From: Cellulomonas xiejunii
GTDB taxonomy: Bacteria; Actinomycetota; Actinomycetes; Actinomycetales; Cellulomonadaceae
Assembly: GCF_024508315.1 (NCBI RefSeq)
Contig: NZ_CP101987.1
Location: forward strand, 3,596,001 to 3,660,000
Direction: 5' to 3'
Length of the DNA stretch: 64,000 bases
This document shows, piece after piece, positions 1 to 7,756 of this stretch (positions are counted from its first letter, which is position 1; each line of letters begins with the position of its first letter). Under the pieces are notes generated by a model. The model was not told the DNA's origin and did no database searches. It saw only the letters and a program-made list of their open reading frames with translations. The position numbers and the translations under genes were made by a program.

Positions 1-2
1 GG

Positions 3-311
3 CCGTTCTCGGGCGAGACGGGCGCCCGGACCGTGAGCGGCGCCGTCGAGGCCGCCGTCGTCGAGGACGGCGACGGCGTGTGGCTGGAGACGACGCTCCC
101 CGCCGACCTCACGGACGGCCATGTGGGCCTGGTCACGGCGGCCGACCTGCCCCGCGTCCGCTTCGCCGACGCCGACTTCGAGAATCCCGACGGCACCCCC
201 GTGGCCGCGGACGTCGACCTCCTGGGCGTGTGCAAGGCCTCGGGCATCATGTACCCGGCGGGCCCGCTCGCCGACCTGCCCCTCGGCAGGGCACGCACCA
301 GGCTGCGCTGA
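3..311 (+). CDS. C-terminal fragment of an unrecognised protein
   Basis: The reading frame is already open at the left edge and ends at TGA 309-311, so this is the last ~102 residues of a longer gene. A GTG lies at 33, but the frame and its codon bias continue upstream of it, so I do not take it as the start. The fragment is acidic and rich in Gly, Ala, Asp and Val, without membrane segments. It carries the phrase ENPDGTPVAADVDLLG and ends in a basic stretch. I do not recognise the family. The alternating hydrophobic pattern would suit the last strands of a beta-rich domain, but that is only an impression. Confidence 0.6.
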   Translation, partial: PFSGETGARTVSGAVEAAVVEDGDGVWLETTLPADLTDGHVGLVTAADLPRVRFADADFENPDGTPVAADVDLLGVCKASGIMYPAGPLADLPLGRARTRLR

Positions 312-329
312 CGCCACCTCCCCCACCCC

Positions 330-408
330 CGCCGAGCGCGGTACACACCGGTCGAGCGCGGCGCATACGAGTACCGCGCTCGGCGGCCGAGTACCGCGCT
401 CGGCGTGC
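330..408. repeat. Inverted and tandem repeat cluster between convergent genes
   Basis: A 15-base unit CGCCGAGCGCGGTAC at 330-344 recurs as its exact reverse complement at 371-385 and 391-405. A degenerate forward copy (GTCGAGCGCGGC) begins at 351. The two inverted copies sit in a 20-base tandem duplication (369-388 and 389-408). The cluster fills the gap between a rightward gene ending at 311 and a leftward gene ending at 431, so it can act as a bidirectional terminator. No T-tract is present. Confidence 0.7.
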
Positions 409-430
409 GGGGGGTGCGCGGGTCGGCGCG

Positions 431-1420
431 TCAGCGGACCCCGGCGAGGAAGTCCCGCACGGCGCTGAGATACGCGGTGCGGGGCTCCGCGCGGGAGAGC
501 GCGAGGTCGTGGACGCCGCCGTCGACCACCACCTCGCGCACGTCCGCACCGAGGCGGGGTACGAGCGCCGCGATCGTCGTGACGTCGAGCACCGTGTCGG
601 CCGTGTCGAGGTCCGCGCCGTCCACCACGTCGGCGCCCGAGCGTGCGGCCCGGGCGACGAGCACCGGCACCCGGATCCGCAGCCCGCGCGCGACGCGCGC
701 CTGCCCCGCCCGGACGGCCGCGAGCCAGCCCGCACGCGCGGGTACCCCCTGCGGGCGCTTGAGCGACGTGTCGAAGTCCCACCGCTCGGCCATCCGCCCG
801 GCGTACCACGACGGCCGGGAGGCCACGACCTGCATGGGACGCCGCCGTGCGAGGGCCCGCAGCGCGCCGTCCTCCAGCGGCCGCACCCACGAGCGCTCGG
901 ACGACAGGAACGGGCTGTCGAGCACCACCGCGTCCGCGCCCCGACGCGCTCGGTGCGCGTGCGCCCACAGCGCGGCGACCAGCCCGCCGGTGGAGTGCGC
1001 GTGCACGACGACCGGCAACCCCGGCCACGTCCGGCGCGCGACCGCGACCGCGCGGCTCAGGTCCGACGCCTGCTCGCGCAGGTCACCCTGGTAGTGGGGC
1101 AGGTCGCCGGGGCGCAGCGACCGGCCGGCGCGGCGCGCGTCCAGCGCGAGGAACGCCCACCCGGCGTCGACGAACGCGTCGGCCAGGTGCGTCGCGAAGA
1201 AGTAGTCGTTGTAGCCGTGCAGGTGCACCACGACGCCCCGCGGCGCCTCCGGGGCCCGGGGCGGCCGCACCAGGGTGAGCAGGGGTGCCGCACCACCGGC
1301 CGCGACGGCTCGCGCGGACGGCCCCCCGGGCGCCGGTACCCACCCCGGCAGCGTGCACGACTCGTACCCGGCCAGCAGCGTGTCGGGCGACCAGCCGCGC
1401 CGCGTGCCGGGTGACGTCAT
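431..1420 (-). CDS. Serine-type alpha/beta hydrolase (lysophospholipase-like)
   Basis: This 329-aa protein has an alpha/beta-hydrolase fold with a probable catalytic triad. The oxyanion-hole motif HLHGYND is at about residues 66-72. The nucleophile elbow AHSTGG places Ser143. A late acidic stretch lies around 264-275, and His304 is in GGVHDL. The family hydrolyses esters, often monoacylglycerols or lysolipids; the true substrate cannot be told. There is no signal peptide. The ATG overlaps the TGA of the upstream MFS gene as ATGA, so the two are translationally coupled and probably serve one function, such as uptake or export and then hydrolysis of a compound. The gene ends at the repeat cluster. 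Confidence 0.85.
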   Translation of the reverse strand: MTSPGTRRGWSPDTLLAGYESCTLPGWVPAPGGPSARAVAAGGAAPLLTLVRPPRAPEAPRGVVVHLHGYNDYFFATHLADAFVDAGWAFLALDARRAGRSLRPGDLPHYQGDLREQASDLSRAVAVARRTWPGLPVVVHAHSTGGLVAALWAHAHRARRGADAVVLDSPFLSSERSWVRPLEDGALRALARRRPMQVVASRPSWYAGRMAERWDFDTSLKRPQGVPARAGWLAAVRAGQARVARGLRIRVPVLVARAARSGADVVDGADLDTADTVLDVTTIAALVPRLGADVREVVVDGGVHDLALSRAEPRTAYLSAVRDFLAGVR

Positions 1421-2808
1421 GCGCCGTCCGCGAGCAGGTCGCGCCGTCCCTCGACGCCGCGGCCGCGCGGGTACCGCACCGGCAGGAAGAGCAGCAGGCC
1501 GAGCACCAGCACCGCGACGATCCCGAGGATCCCCCAGTACTGCGCGCCGCCCAGGCCGATCGCGATCGAGAACGCGGCGGGCGCCAGGAACGTCGCCGCG
1601 CGCCCGGTCGTGGCGTACAGGCCGAACAGCTCGGTCTCCCGGCCGGGGTCGGCCAGCCGTGCCAGCAGGCCGCGCGACGCGGACTGCGCGGGCCCGACGC
1701 ACGCCGCGAGCACCAGTCCGCCGACCCAGAAGGCCCGCGCCCCCGCGTCGTGCAGGAGGAAGACGGCCGTGCCGGCGATGACGAGCACCACGAGCGACCA
1801 CGTGACCAGCAGCCGCGGCCCGTACCGGTCGTCGAGCCAGCCCGCACCGATGGTCGCGGCACCGGCGACGACGTTCGCGGCGATGCCGAACATGATGACG
1901 TCGCTCGCGGAGAACCCGAACGACCCGGCCGCGATCACGCCGCCGAACGTGAACACGCCCGTGAGCCCGTCACGGAACACCGCGGACGCGACGAGGAAGC
2001 GCAGGGTCGCGCGGCGCTCGCGCCACAGCTCCGCGATGTGTCGGCCGACCGCGACGTACGCGCCCGCGAGGCCGACGCGGGTGGGCGCCGCACCGGCACG
2101 GCGGCGGTCCGGCACCATGACGAGCACGGGCACGGCGAAGAGGAGGAACCACGCGCCGGCCACCAGCATCGACACCCGGACGTCCATGCCGGCCTCGGAC
2201 GTGACGCCGAACCAGCCGACCTCGGGGTCGATGAACCCGAAGAAGAGGATGAGCAGGAGCACGATCCCGCCGACGTACCCGGCGCCCCACCCGATGCCGC
2301 TGATCCGCCCGATGGTCCGCGGCGTGCTGATCTGCAGCATCAGCGCGTTGTACGCGACCGACCCGATCTCGAAGGCGATCGTGCCGATGCCGAGCAGGAT
2401 CACGCCGAGCCGGACGGCGTCGGCCATGCCGCCCTCCTCGGGGCGGACGAACCACAGGGCCAGCACGCACAGCCCGACGATCCCGGACGTGGCCGCCAGG
2501 ATCGGGCGGCGACGCCCCCCGGCGTCGGCCAGGGCGCCCATCGCCGGCGCGGTCAGCGCGACGAGGATGCCCGCAGCCGCCAGTCCCCAGCCGAGCCACT
2601 GGCTGTGCAGGGCGGTGACCGCCACCGTGTCCTGGCCGGGTTCGGCGAACACGCTGCTCGTGAGGTACGTGGTGAAGACGAAGGTCGTGACGACCGCGTT
2701 GAACGCCGCCGACCCCCAGTCCCACGACGCCCACGCGGCGATCTGACGGCGGGCGGGTGCGGGCTCGACGACGGTGTCGGCGGGAACCTCGGCTGCGGGG
2801 TGACCCAT
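1417..2808 (-). CDS. MFS transporter, UMF1/Atg22-like
   Basis: This 463-aa protein has about twelve hydrophobic segments. It opens with the ASWDWGSAAFNAVVTTFVF block that marks the UMF1/Atg22-like branch of the major facilitator superfamily. The branch includes yeast vacuolar amino-acid effluxers; bacterial members are mostly uncharacterised, so substrate and direction are unknown. The start ATG at 2808 is chosen because a TACGCT hexamer lies six bases upstream (leaderless arrangement). The stop overlaps the start of the hydrolase gene by four bases (ATGA). The gene is divergent from the amidohydrolase at 2947. Confidence 0.85.
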   Translation of the reverse strand: MGHPAAEVPADTVVEPAPARRQIAAWASWDWGSAAFNAVVTTFVFTTYLTSSVFAEPGQDTVAVTALHSQWLGWGLAAAGILVALTAPAMGALADAGGRRRPILAATSGIVGLCVLALWFVRPEEGGMADAVRLGVILLGIGTIAFEIGSVAYNALMLQISTPRTIGRISGIGWGAGYVGGIVLLLILFFGFIDPEVGWFGVTSEAGMDVRVSMLVAGAWFLLFAVPVLVMVPDRRRAGAAPTRVGLAGAYVAVGRHIAELWRERRATLRFLVASAVFRDGLTGVFTFGGVIAAGSFGFSASDVIMFGIAANVVAGAATIGAGWLDDRYGPRLLVTWSLVVLVIAGTAVFLLHDAGARAFWVGGLVLAACVGPAQSASRGLLARLADPGRETELFGLYATTGRAATFLAPAAFSIAIGLGGAQYWGILGIVAVLVLGLLLFLPVRYPRGRGVEGRRDLLADGA

Positions 2809-2814
2809 GGCGGC

Positions 2815-2820
2815 AGCGTA
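2815..2820 (-). promoter_or_regulatory. Leaderless -10 hexamer of the UMF1 transporter
   Basis: TACGCT on the minus strand ends six bases before the ATG at 2808. It fits the TANNNT -10 consensus for a transcript starting at the start codon. No convincing -35 is visible. Confidence 0.6.
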
Positions 2821-2933
2821 GGCCCCCGCACGGGTGGAGCAGTGGCGTCCGGGTGAACGCCGCGCCGCCCTGCACGCCACGTGCCCGGCCCGGGCCGGTC
2901 GGCACCCCCTGGACGGCGCAGCCGGGCGGTCGC

Positions 2934-2939
2934 TACGGT
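2934..2939 (+). promoter_or_regulatory. Leaderless -10 hexamer of the amidohydrolase
   Basis: TACGGT ends seven bases before ATG 2947. There is no Shine-Dalgarno sequence, so the message probably starts at the A of the start codon. Confidence 0.6.
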
Positions 2940-2946
2940 CGCGCTC

Positions 2947-4164
2947 ATGCCGCCGGCCTCGAGCGCGCCCGCCCCCCGCGACCTGCTGCTGACGGGCGCG
3001 CGCGTGTGGTCGGCACCCGATGCCCCCGTCGGGGAGCCGGGTGTCCTGCTGGTGCGCGACGGGGTCGTGCGGCAGGTCGGTGGCGACGTCCCGCCCGACG
3101 CCGGCCTGCCCCACGTCGACGTGGGCGGCCGGGTCGTGACCGCCGGGTACACCAACAGCCACATCCACCTGAGCGAGCGGGTGTGGGCCCGCGCCCGCAC
3201 CGCACCGGCTGCCGCGCTGCAGGCCGAGATCGACGACATGCTGCTGAGCCGCGGGTTCACGACCGCGCTCGACCTCGGTTCGGACCCGCGGCACACGCTG
3301 CCCGTCGTCCAGCGCATCGCGTCCGGAGACCTGCGCGGACCGGAGATCCTCGTCACCGGGGCCACGCTCATGCCGCGGCGCGGACTGCCCTTCTACGTCC
3401 GGGAGACGATGCCGTGGTACGCGCGCCGCTGGATCCCGACGCCCGCGAGCGCCGCAGCCGCACGTCGCGCCGTCGCCGTGCGGCACCGCCGTGGCGTCGT
3501 CCTGACCAAGCTGTTCACCGGTTCGCTCGTCGAGCGGGACCGGGTCCTCGCGATGGACGTGGACATCGCTCGCGCTGCCGTCGAGGAGTCCCACCGCCGA
3601 GGCCTGCTGGTCCTGGCCCACCCGACCGATCGGGAGGGCACCGCCGTGGCGCTCCGTGCGGGCGTCGACGCGCTCGCGCACGTCCCCTCGGTGGCCGGCG
3701 GCACCGCCGACCTGCTGCGGGAGGCCGCGGACCGGGGGACCCGGCTGATCCCCACGCTGCACATGTTCGCCGCCATGGTCAGCCCGGAGGACGGCTTCAT
3801 GGAGCCGGTCCGCGACGGGCTGCGCGTGTTCCTCGCCGCGGGGGGCCGCGTCCTGTTCGGCACGGACGTCGGCTACCTCACCGACCGGGACGTCCGCCCG
3901 GAGCTCGAGGCGATGGCGGCCTGCGGCATGACGACGGCCGACGTGCTGCGCTCGCTGACCACCGAGCCGGCCGCGTTCCTCGACCGCCCGGACGCGGGCG
4001 AGGTGCGGCCCGGTGCGCGGGGCGACCTCACGGTGCTGACGCACACCGTCCCCGACCTGGCCGCAGGCGACCTGGCCGACGTCGACCTCGTCGTGCGCGC
4101 GGGACAGGTCGTCCACCAGGCTCCCGCGTTCTGCGACGAGCCCCCGGTCACCGGAGTCCGGTGA
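2947..4164 (+). CDS. Amidohydrolase-family metal-dependent hydrolase
   Basis: This 405-aa TIM-barrel enzyme has the classic amidohydrolase ligands. The N-terminal HxH is His72/His74 (NSHIHL). A candidate carbamylated Lys188 lies in LTKLF. Metal-binding histidines are His225 (LAHPTD) and His245 (LAHVPS). The catalytic Asp307 is in FGTDVG. The small beta-sandwich made from both ends (residues 10-60 and 350-395) resembles imidazolonepropionase-like and prolidase-like members, which cleave C-N bonds. The substrate is unknown. ATG 2947 is preferred because of the TACGGT hexamer just upstream. The stop codon lies inside a strong hairpin. Confidence 0.85.
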   Translation: MPPASSAPAPRDLLLTGARVWSAPDAPVGEPGVLLVRDGVVRQVGGDVPPDAGLPHVDVGGRVVTAGYTNSHIHLSERVWARARTAPAAALQAEIDDMLLSRGFTTALDLGSDPRHTLPVVQRIASGDLRGPEILVTGATLMPRRGLPFYVRETMPWYARRWIPTPASAAAARRAVAVRHRRGVVLTKLFTGSLVERDRVLAMDVDIARAAVEESHRRGLLVLAHPTDREGTAVALRAGVDALAHVPSVAGGTADLLREAADRGTRLIPTLHMFAAMVSPEDGFMEPVRDGLRVFLAAGGRVLFGTDVGYLTDRDVRPELEAMAACGMTTADVLRSLTTEPAAFLDRPDAGEVRPGARGDLTVLTHTVPDLAAGDLADVDLVVRAGQVVHQAPAFCDEPPVTGVR

Positions 4165-4169
4165 CCGGG
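4143..4169 (+). terminator. Hairpin terminator overlapping the amidohydrolase stop
   Basis: CCCGGTCACCGG (4143-4154) pairs perfectly with CCGGTGACCGGG (4158-4169) across a three-base loop. The stem contains the TGA at 4162-4164. There is no T-tract. It lies between the convergent amidohydrolase and tRNA-Ser genes, so it could stop transcription from either side. Confidence 0.65.
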
Positions 4170-4175
4170 CCCGCA

Positions 4176-4268
4176 TGGCGGAGGGCAAGGGATTCGAACC
4201 CTTGAGTACGGGGTCACCGCACCAACGGTTTTCAAGACCGTCGCTTTCGGCCGCTCAGCCAGCCCTCC
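4176..4268 (-). tRNA. tRNA-Ser (anticodon UGA)
   Basis: Reading the minus strand, acceptor arm GGAGGGC (4268-4262) pairs with GCCCTCC (4186-4180). A discriminator G and an encoded CCA (4178-4176) follow. The anticodon loop is CTTGAAA on an ACGGT/ACCGT stem (around 4226-4242), giving anticodon TGA, which decodes UCA/UCN serine codons. A long variable arm and a T-arm with GGTTCGAATCC are present, as expected of a class II tRNA of ~90 bases. Confidence 0.95.
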
Positions 4269-4343
4269 CGTGCCGACGGACGAGCCGGCGGCGGCGTCGA
4301 GTCTCCCACACGGGCGTGGCCGGGGACGATCGCTCCGTCCCCC

Positions 4344-5090
4344 TCACGCCCCCGCGACGAACTGCTCCCATGTCCCGCCGGTGCGCAGGGCGCCGGGACC
4401 GGCGAGGTTGACGCGCTCCCGGCACGCCCGCCCGACGGGCCCGGGCACCGGGACCCGGACGACCGGCACGTCCCGGCCGCGGGCCTGCAGCAGGGTGCGC
4501 AGGAGCTGCTCGGCGGAGAGCACCTGCGGCCCGACGACGTCCGGGACCCGCCCCTGCGGCGGCGCGAGCGCGACCTCGACGAGCCGGCGCGCCACCGCCG
4601 CGACCTCGACCGGCTCCGCCCACATGGCCCGGGGCGCGGGCACGACGGGCCAGGCCGCGAACCGCCCCAGCGTGCGGAGCACGAAGTCGTGGAACTGCGC
4701 CGGGCGCACCACGGTGAACGGGACGCCCGACCGCTGCACGGCGCGCTCGGCGGCAGCCTTGGCGCGGTAGTAGCCGACGGGCAGCCGGTCGGCGCCCGTG
4801 ACCGACACGAGGACGAGGTGCTCCACGCCTGCTCTCCGCGCCGCGGTGGCCACCTGCGCCGCCGCCCGGTCGTCGCCGCGGCCGCCGGCCATGTGGAGCA
4901 CGGTCGTGACCCCGGCCGTCGCGGTGTCGAGGCCGTCGCCCGTGACCGTGTCCCCCACGACGTACGCGGCCTGCGCGGTGTCCGTCCGGGCACGTCGGCT
5001 GAGGACCCGCGGACGCACCCCGGCGGCGTGCAGCAGCGGCAGCACGTGGCCGCCGAGGTTCCCGGTGCCGCCGGTGACGAGCATGGTCAT
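4344..5090 (-). CDS. NmrA/atypical SDR NAD(P)-binding protein
   Basis: This 248-aa protein opens with TGGTGNLGGHV (about residues 6-16), the Rossmann phosphate-binding loop of NmrA-like atypical short-chain dehydrogenases. GYYRAKAAAE in the middle matches the YxxxK region. Relatives include NmrA sensors and NADH-ubiquinone oxidoreductase 39-kDa-like proteins such as YtfG; many act as redox-responsive or quinone oxidoreductases. The start ATG at 5090 has GGGAGG four bases upstream. A second in-frame ATG lies two codons later. It is oriented towards tRNA-Ser. The exact substrate is unknown. Confidence 0.8.
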   Translation of the reverse strand: MTMLVTGGTGNLGGHVLPLLHAAGVRPRVLSRRARTDTAQAAYVVGDTVTGDGLDTATAGVTTVLHMAGGRGDDRAAAQVATAARRAGVEHLVLVSVTGADRLPVGYYRAKAAAERAVQRSGVPFTVVRPAQFHDFVLRTLGRFAAWPVVPAPRAMWAEPVEVAAVARRLVEVALAPPQGRVPDVVGPQVLSAEQLLRTLLQARGRDVPVVRVPVPGPVGRACRERVNLAGPGALRTGGTWEQFVAGA

Positions 5091-5225
5091 CGCGCCTCCC
5101 GGCAGGATGTGGTGGGCCGACCGCACGACCGACCGTACGCGAGGGCGCGCCGGGCCGGAAGCCGCCCAGGCGCCCGCGGACGCACGCCGGACGACGGACG
5201 ACGGCCGCCGCGACGCCCACGACCC

Positions 5226-5254
5226 TTGACACCGACAGCCCGACGGTCGACCTT
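5226..5254 (+). promoter_or_regulatory. Possible promoter of the methyltransferase gene
   Basis: A canonical -35 TTGACA is at 5226-5231. Seventeen bases later comes GACCTT (5249-5254), a poor -10. The predicted start would coincide with the GTG at 5261, giving a leaderless message. Confidence 0.35.
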
Positions 5255-5260
5255 GGGCGG

Positions 5261-5902
5261 GTGCCGGCCACCTGTCGCCACCCGGTCTTCGCGCGGGTCT
5301 ACGCCCGCGCGTCGCGGACGCTCGACGCCCAGGGCGTCGCCGCGCACCGGCGGCGCATCCTCGCGCGGCTGCAGGGCACGGTCGTCGAGGTGGGGGCCGG
5401 GGACGGCGCGAACTTCCCGCACTACCCCGCCGGCGTCACGTCGGTGCTGGCGGTCGAGCCGGAGCCCTACCTGCGGGGACGGGCCACGCGCCGGGCCGCG
5501 GACGCCGCCGTCCCCGTGCGGGTCGTCGATGCCGTCGCCGAGCGGCTCCCCCTCGCGGACTCGTCGGTGGACGTCGTGGTCGCCTCGCTCGTGCTGTGCT
5601 CGGTGCGCGACGTCCCCGCGGCGCTCGGCGAGGCCTTCCGGGTGCTGCGGCCGGGTGGCGAGCTGCGGTTCTACGAGCACGTGGCGGCACACACCCCGAC
5701 CCTGCGGCGCGTCCAGCGCGTCGTCGACGCGACCCTGTGGCCGTTCCTCAGCGGCGGCTGCCACACCGGGAGGGACACGGTGGGGGCGATCACGTCCGCG
5801 GGGTTCGTCGTCGACGACGTCGAGCGGTTCATGTTCCCACCGGGCCGCACGCAGCCGGCGTCCCCGCACGTGCTCGGCCGTGCCACGCGCCCGGCCGGGT
5901 GA
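5261..5902 (+). CDS. SAM-dependent class I methyltransferase
   Basis: This 213-aa protein has the usual class I motifs. Motif I is VVEVGAGDGANF (about 41-52), an acidic residue ends strand 2 (AVEPEPYL), the motif II/post-II region is VVVASLVLCSV, and VLRPGGELRFYEH is motif III. The layout resembles small METTL7/UbiE-like enzymes. The acceptor is unknown. GTG 5261 follows a TTGACA-like element. No neighbour suggests a pathway. The gene ends 15 bases before the convergent GH32 gene. Confidence 0.8.
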   Translation: MPATCRHPVFARVYARASRTLDAQGVAAHRRRILARLQGTVVEVGAGDGANFPHYPAGVTSVLAVEPEPYLRGRATRRAADAAVPVRVVDAVAERLPLADSSVDVVVASLVLCSVRDVPAALGEAFRVLRPGGELRFYEHVAAHTPTLRRVQRVVDATLWPFLSGGCHTGRDTVGAITSAGFVVDDVERFMFPPGRTQPASPHVLGRATRPAG

Positions 5903-5917
5903 GCCTGCCCGCCGGGC

Positions 5918-7195
5918 TCAGTCCGGCGGCACCCGCAGCACGTGCGCCGCGGCGTCCCCGGCCACCTCCACCCGCCAGCGCTGACCAGGCCGCCGGTACA
6001 CCCGACGCGTCGTGCTGCCGCGGTCCTGCTCGAACGCCTCCAGCAGCGAGCCGTCCACCAGCACCTCCGCGGGCCCGCCCGTCGACCACACGTCCACGAC
6101 CGCGCCGGCGTCGTCGACCAGCGACACCGCCAGCCCACCGGACGCGGCGACGCGCCACGCGGGCTCGTCCGTCACCAGCAGTCCCTGCTCGACGTCCAGC
6201 GCCGGGCCGCGCAGCCCGGCCAGCTCACGTGCCGGACGCATCACCGCCCGGCCGTCCGCCGTCAGCACAAGCTCCCGCGGGCACGTCAGCAGTCCCGCCC
6301 ATCCCGCGGCCGCGACCTCGTCCGCCGGGCGGGTGCCGTCGCGGGACTCCCAGGACCACCCCCACAGCAGCACCCGGCCGTCGTCGCAGACGTACGCCTG
6401 CGGCGCGTACAGGTCCGGGCCGTGGTCGAACGCGCCTGCCACCTCGGGGACGAACCGCGGCGCGGCGCCCGTGAGGTCGAGGCGACCCGTGTACGCCGTC
6501 ACGCCGAGCCGCTCCGGCCCGTCGCCGCGCTCGAACCACGACACGAGCAGCACCCACCGGTCGCCGACCTGCACCAGCTGTGGGCACTCCCACACGTGGC
6601 CGGGCGCTGCCAGGCCCGCGGGGACGTCCCGCGCCCGCAGCACCGTGCCCAGCAGCCGCCATTCGTCGAGGTCGTCGGCGTCGTACACCACGACCGCACC
6701 GCCCGCGGGCGTCCCGGCGCCCTGGACGGCCACGCGACGCCCGGCGAGGGTGAGCAGGAACGGGTCGCGCACGTCGACGACCCCGGGCAGGTCCGGGTGC
6801 GGGGCCGCGAGCCGGTCGGGCTGCTCCCAGCGACCGTCGGCGGCGCGGCGGGCGACGGCGACGCCCGCCGTACCCGTGTCGGAGGCGTCGCGCACCGCGC
6901 TGTAGACCAGGGCCACCTCACCCCCGTCCGGCACGGCCACCCCGCTCCACGCGCCGCCACCGTCCAGCGTGCCCGGTCGCGGCACCAGCGCGACCGGCTC
7001 GTGCTCCCAGCGCAGCAGGTCCACCGAGCTCGCGTGCCCCCAGTGGATCGAGCCCCACACCGTGTCGTCGGGGTTCCACTGGTACATCACGTGCCAGCGC
7101 CCGCCCCACCGGCCGATGCCGTTGGGGTCGTTCAGCCAGCCCCGCGGGGCGCGGACGTGCCACCGCGGCGCGTGCAGGTCGGGCGTCGCGGTCAT
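5918..7195 (-). CDS. Glycoside hydrolase family 32 (beta-fructosidase/sucrose hydrolase)
   Basis: This 425-aa enzyme should hydrolyse beta-fructosidic bonds such as those in sucrose or fructans. All three signature sites are present. The WLNDPNG block carries the nucleophile Asp23. The transition-state stabiliser lies in RDP at 143-145. The acid/base Glu203 is in WECP. The five-bladed propeller (about 1-300) is followed by a short beta-sandwich (about 320-425). There is no signal peptide, so it is likely intracellular. ATG 7195 begins four bases after the stop of the PIN-domain gene, so they may be cotranscribed. No fructose transporter or kinase adjoins it. Confidence 0.9.
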   Translation of the reverse strand: MTATPDLHAPRWHVRAPRGWLNDPNGIGRWGGRWHVMYQWNPDDTVWGSIHWGHASSVDLLRWEHEPVALVPRPGTLDGGGAWSGVAVPDGGEVALVYSAVRDASDTGTAGVAVARRAADGRWEQPDRLAAPHPDLPGVVDVRDPFLLTLAGRRVAVQGAGTPAGGAVVVYDADDLDEWRLLGTVLRARDVPAGLAAPGHVWECPQLVQVGDRWVLLVSWFERGDGPERLGVTAYTGRLDLTGAAPRFVPEVAGAFDHGPDLYAPQAYVCDDGRVLLWGWSWESRDGTRPADEVAAAGWAGLLTCPRELVLTADGRAVMRPARELAGLRGPALDVEQGLLVTDEPAWRVAASGGLAVSLVDDAGAVVDVWSTGGPAEVLVDGSLLEAFEQDRGSTTRRVYRRPGQRWRVEVAGDAAAHVLRVPPD

Positions 7196-7199
7196 GCGG

Positions 7200-7664
7200 T
7201 CAGCGCCACCACGTCGCGGGCCGCCCCGGGCTGACCACGGCGAGCCCGGCGTCCTCCGCGGCGCGGGCGGTCGGTGCGTCGTACGTCGCGATCGCCACCA
7301 CGTCCACGTGCGCGAGTGCCGCACCGACGTGCAGGGCGGCGAACGGTCCCAGACCGGGCGGCAGCAGGACGGCGCGGCGCAGCGCCTGGTCCGACAGGCG
7401 CATCACGGGAAGCCGTGTCAGGGCGTCGAGGACGACGAGGCTCGCGTCGGTCCCGAGCAGCCCGGCAGTGACGCGCGCCTCGAGCACCGAGACGCGCGAG
7501 ATGACGACGGCCGGCTCGTGCTCGGCCACCCACGCGGCCCACGGGCGGGCCTCAGGCGCGGCGGGCAGGTAGCGGCTCAGGGCCGAGCCGTCGACGTAGA
7601 CGTCCGCCGCGGGGTCGCGAGCCAGCAGGACCTCGGGACGGGGAACCCTGCGCGGCGCGGGCAC
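7200..7664 (-). CDS. PIN-domain protein (VapC-like), orphan
   Basis: The ~154-aa product starts its PIN fold with VYVDGSALSRYL, whose Asp is the first metal ligand. A Glu follows in SRVSVLEARV, and an Asp-rich end (AATYDAPTARAAEDAGL-like) closes the fold. This is the arrangement of PIN ribonucleases, most familiar as VapC toxins. I see no antitoxin gene next to it. GTG 7664 is preferred because AGGA lies about eight bases upstream; GTG 7691 is the alternative. It lies downstream of the conservon terminator and just upstream of the GH32 gene. RNase activity is inferred from the fold only. Confidence 0.7.
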   Translation of the reverse strand: MPAPRRVPRPEVLLARDPAADVYVDGSALSRYLPAAPEARPWAAWVAEHEPAVVISRVSVLEARVTAGLLGTDASLVVLDALTRLPVMRLSDQALRRAVLLPPGLGPFAALHVGAALAHVDVVAIATYDAPTARAAEDAGLAVVSPGRPATWWR

Positions 7665-7707
7665 GACACCGTCCTGACGCGCACGGGGCACCCGGTCGTG
7701 GACGCGC

Positions 7708-7740
7708 GAGCGGCCGGACCCCAGCGGGGTCCGGCCGCTC
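7708..7740 (-). terminator. Strong hairpin terminator after the conservon
   Basis: A 15-base perfect stem (7708-7722 with 7726-7740) closes on the three-base loop AGC, 17 bases beyond the stop of the GTPase gene. No T-tract follows, as is common in high-GC actinobacteria. Confidence 0.8.
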
Positions 7741-7756
7741 ACACGTGGTGCGGTGC

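Noticed and set aside
431-1801. A 456-codon version of the hydrolase reaching into the MFS gene.
   Set aside because: The first 127 residues are Arg/Gly/Pro-rich shadow of the transporter. The ATG at 1420 forms the ATGA overlap and the fold begins after it.
2757-4205. A 482-codon plus-strand frame overlapping the amidohydrolase in another frame.
   Set aside because: The product is Arg/Pro/Gly-rich with no domain, whereas the overlapping frame has a complete amidohydrolase active site.
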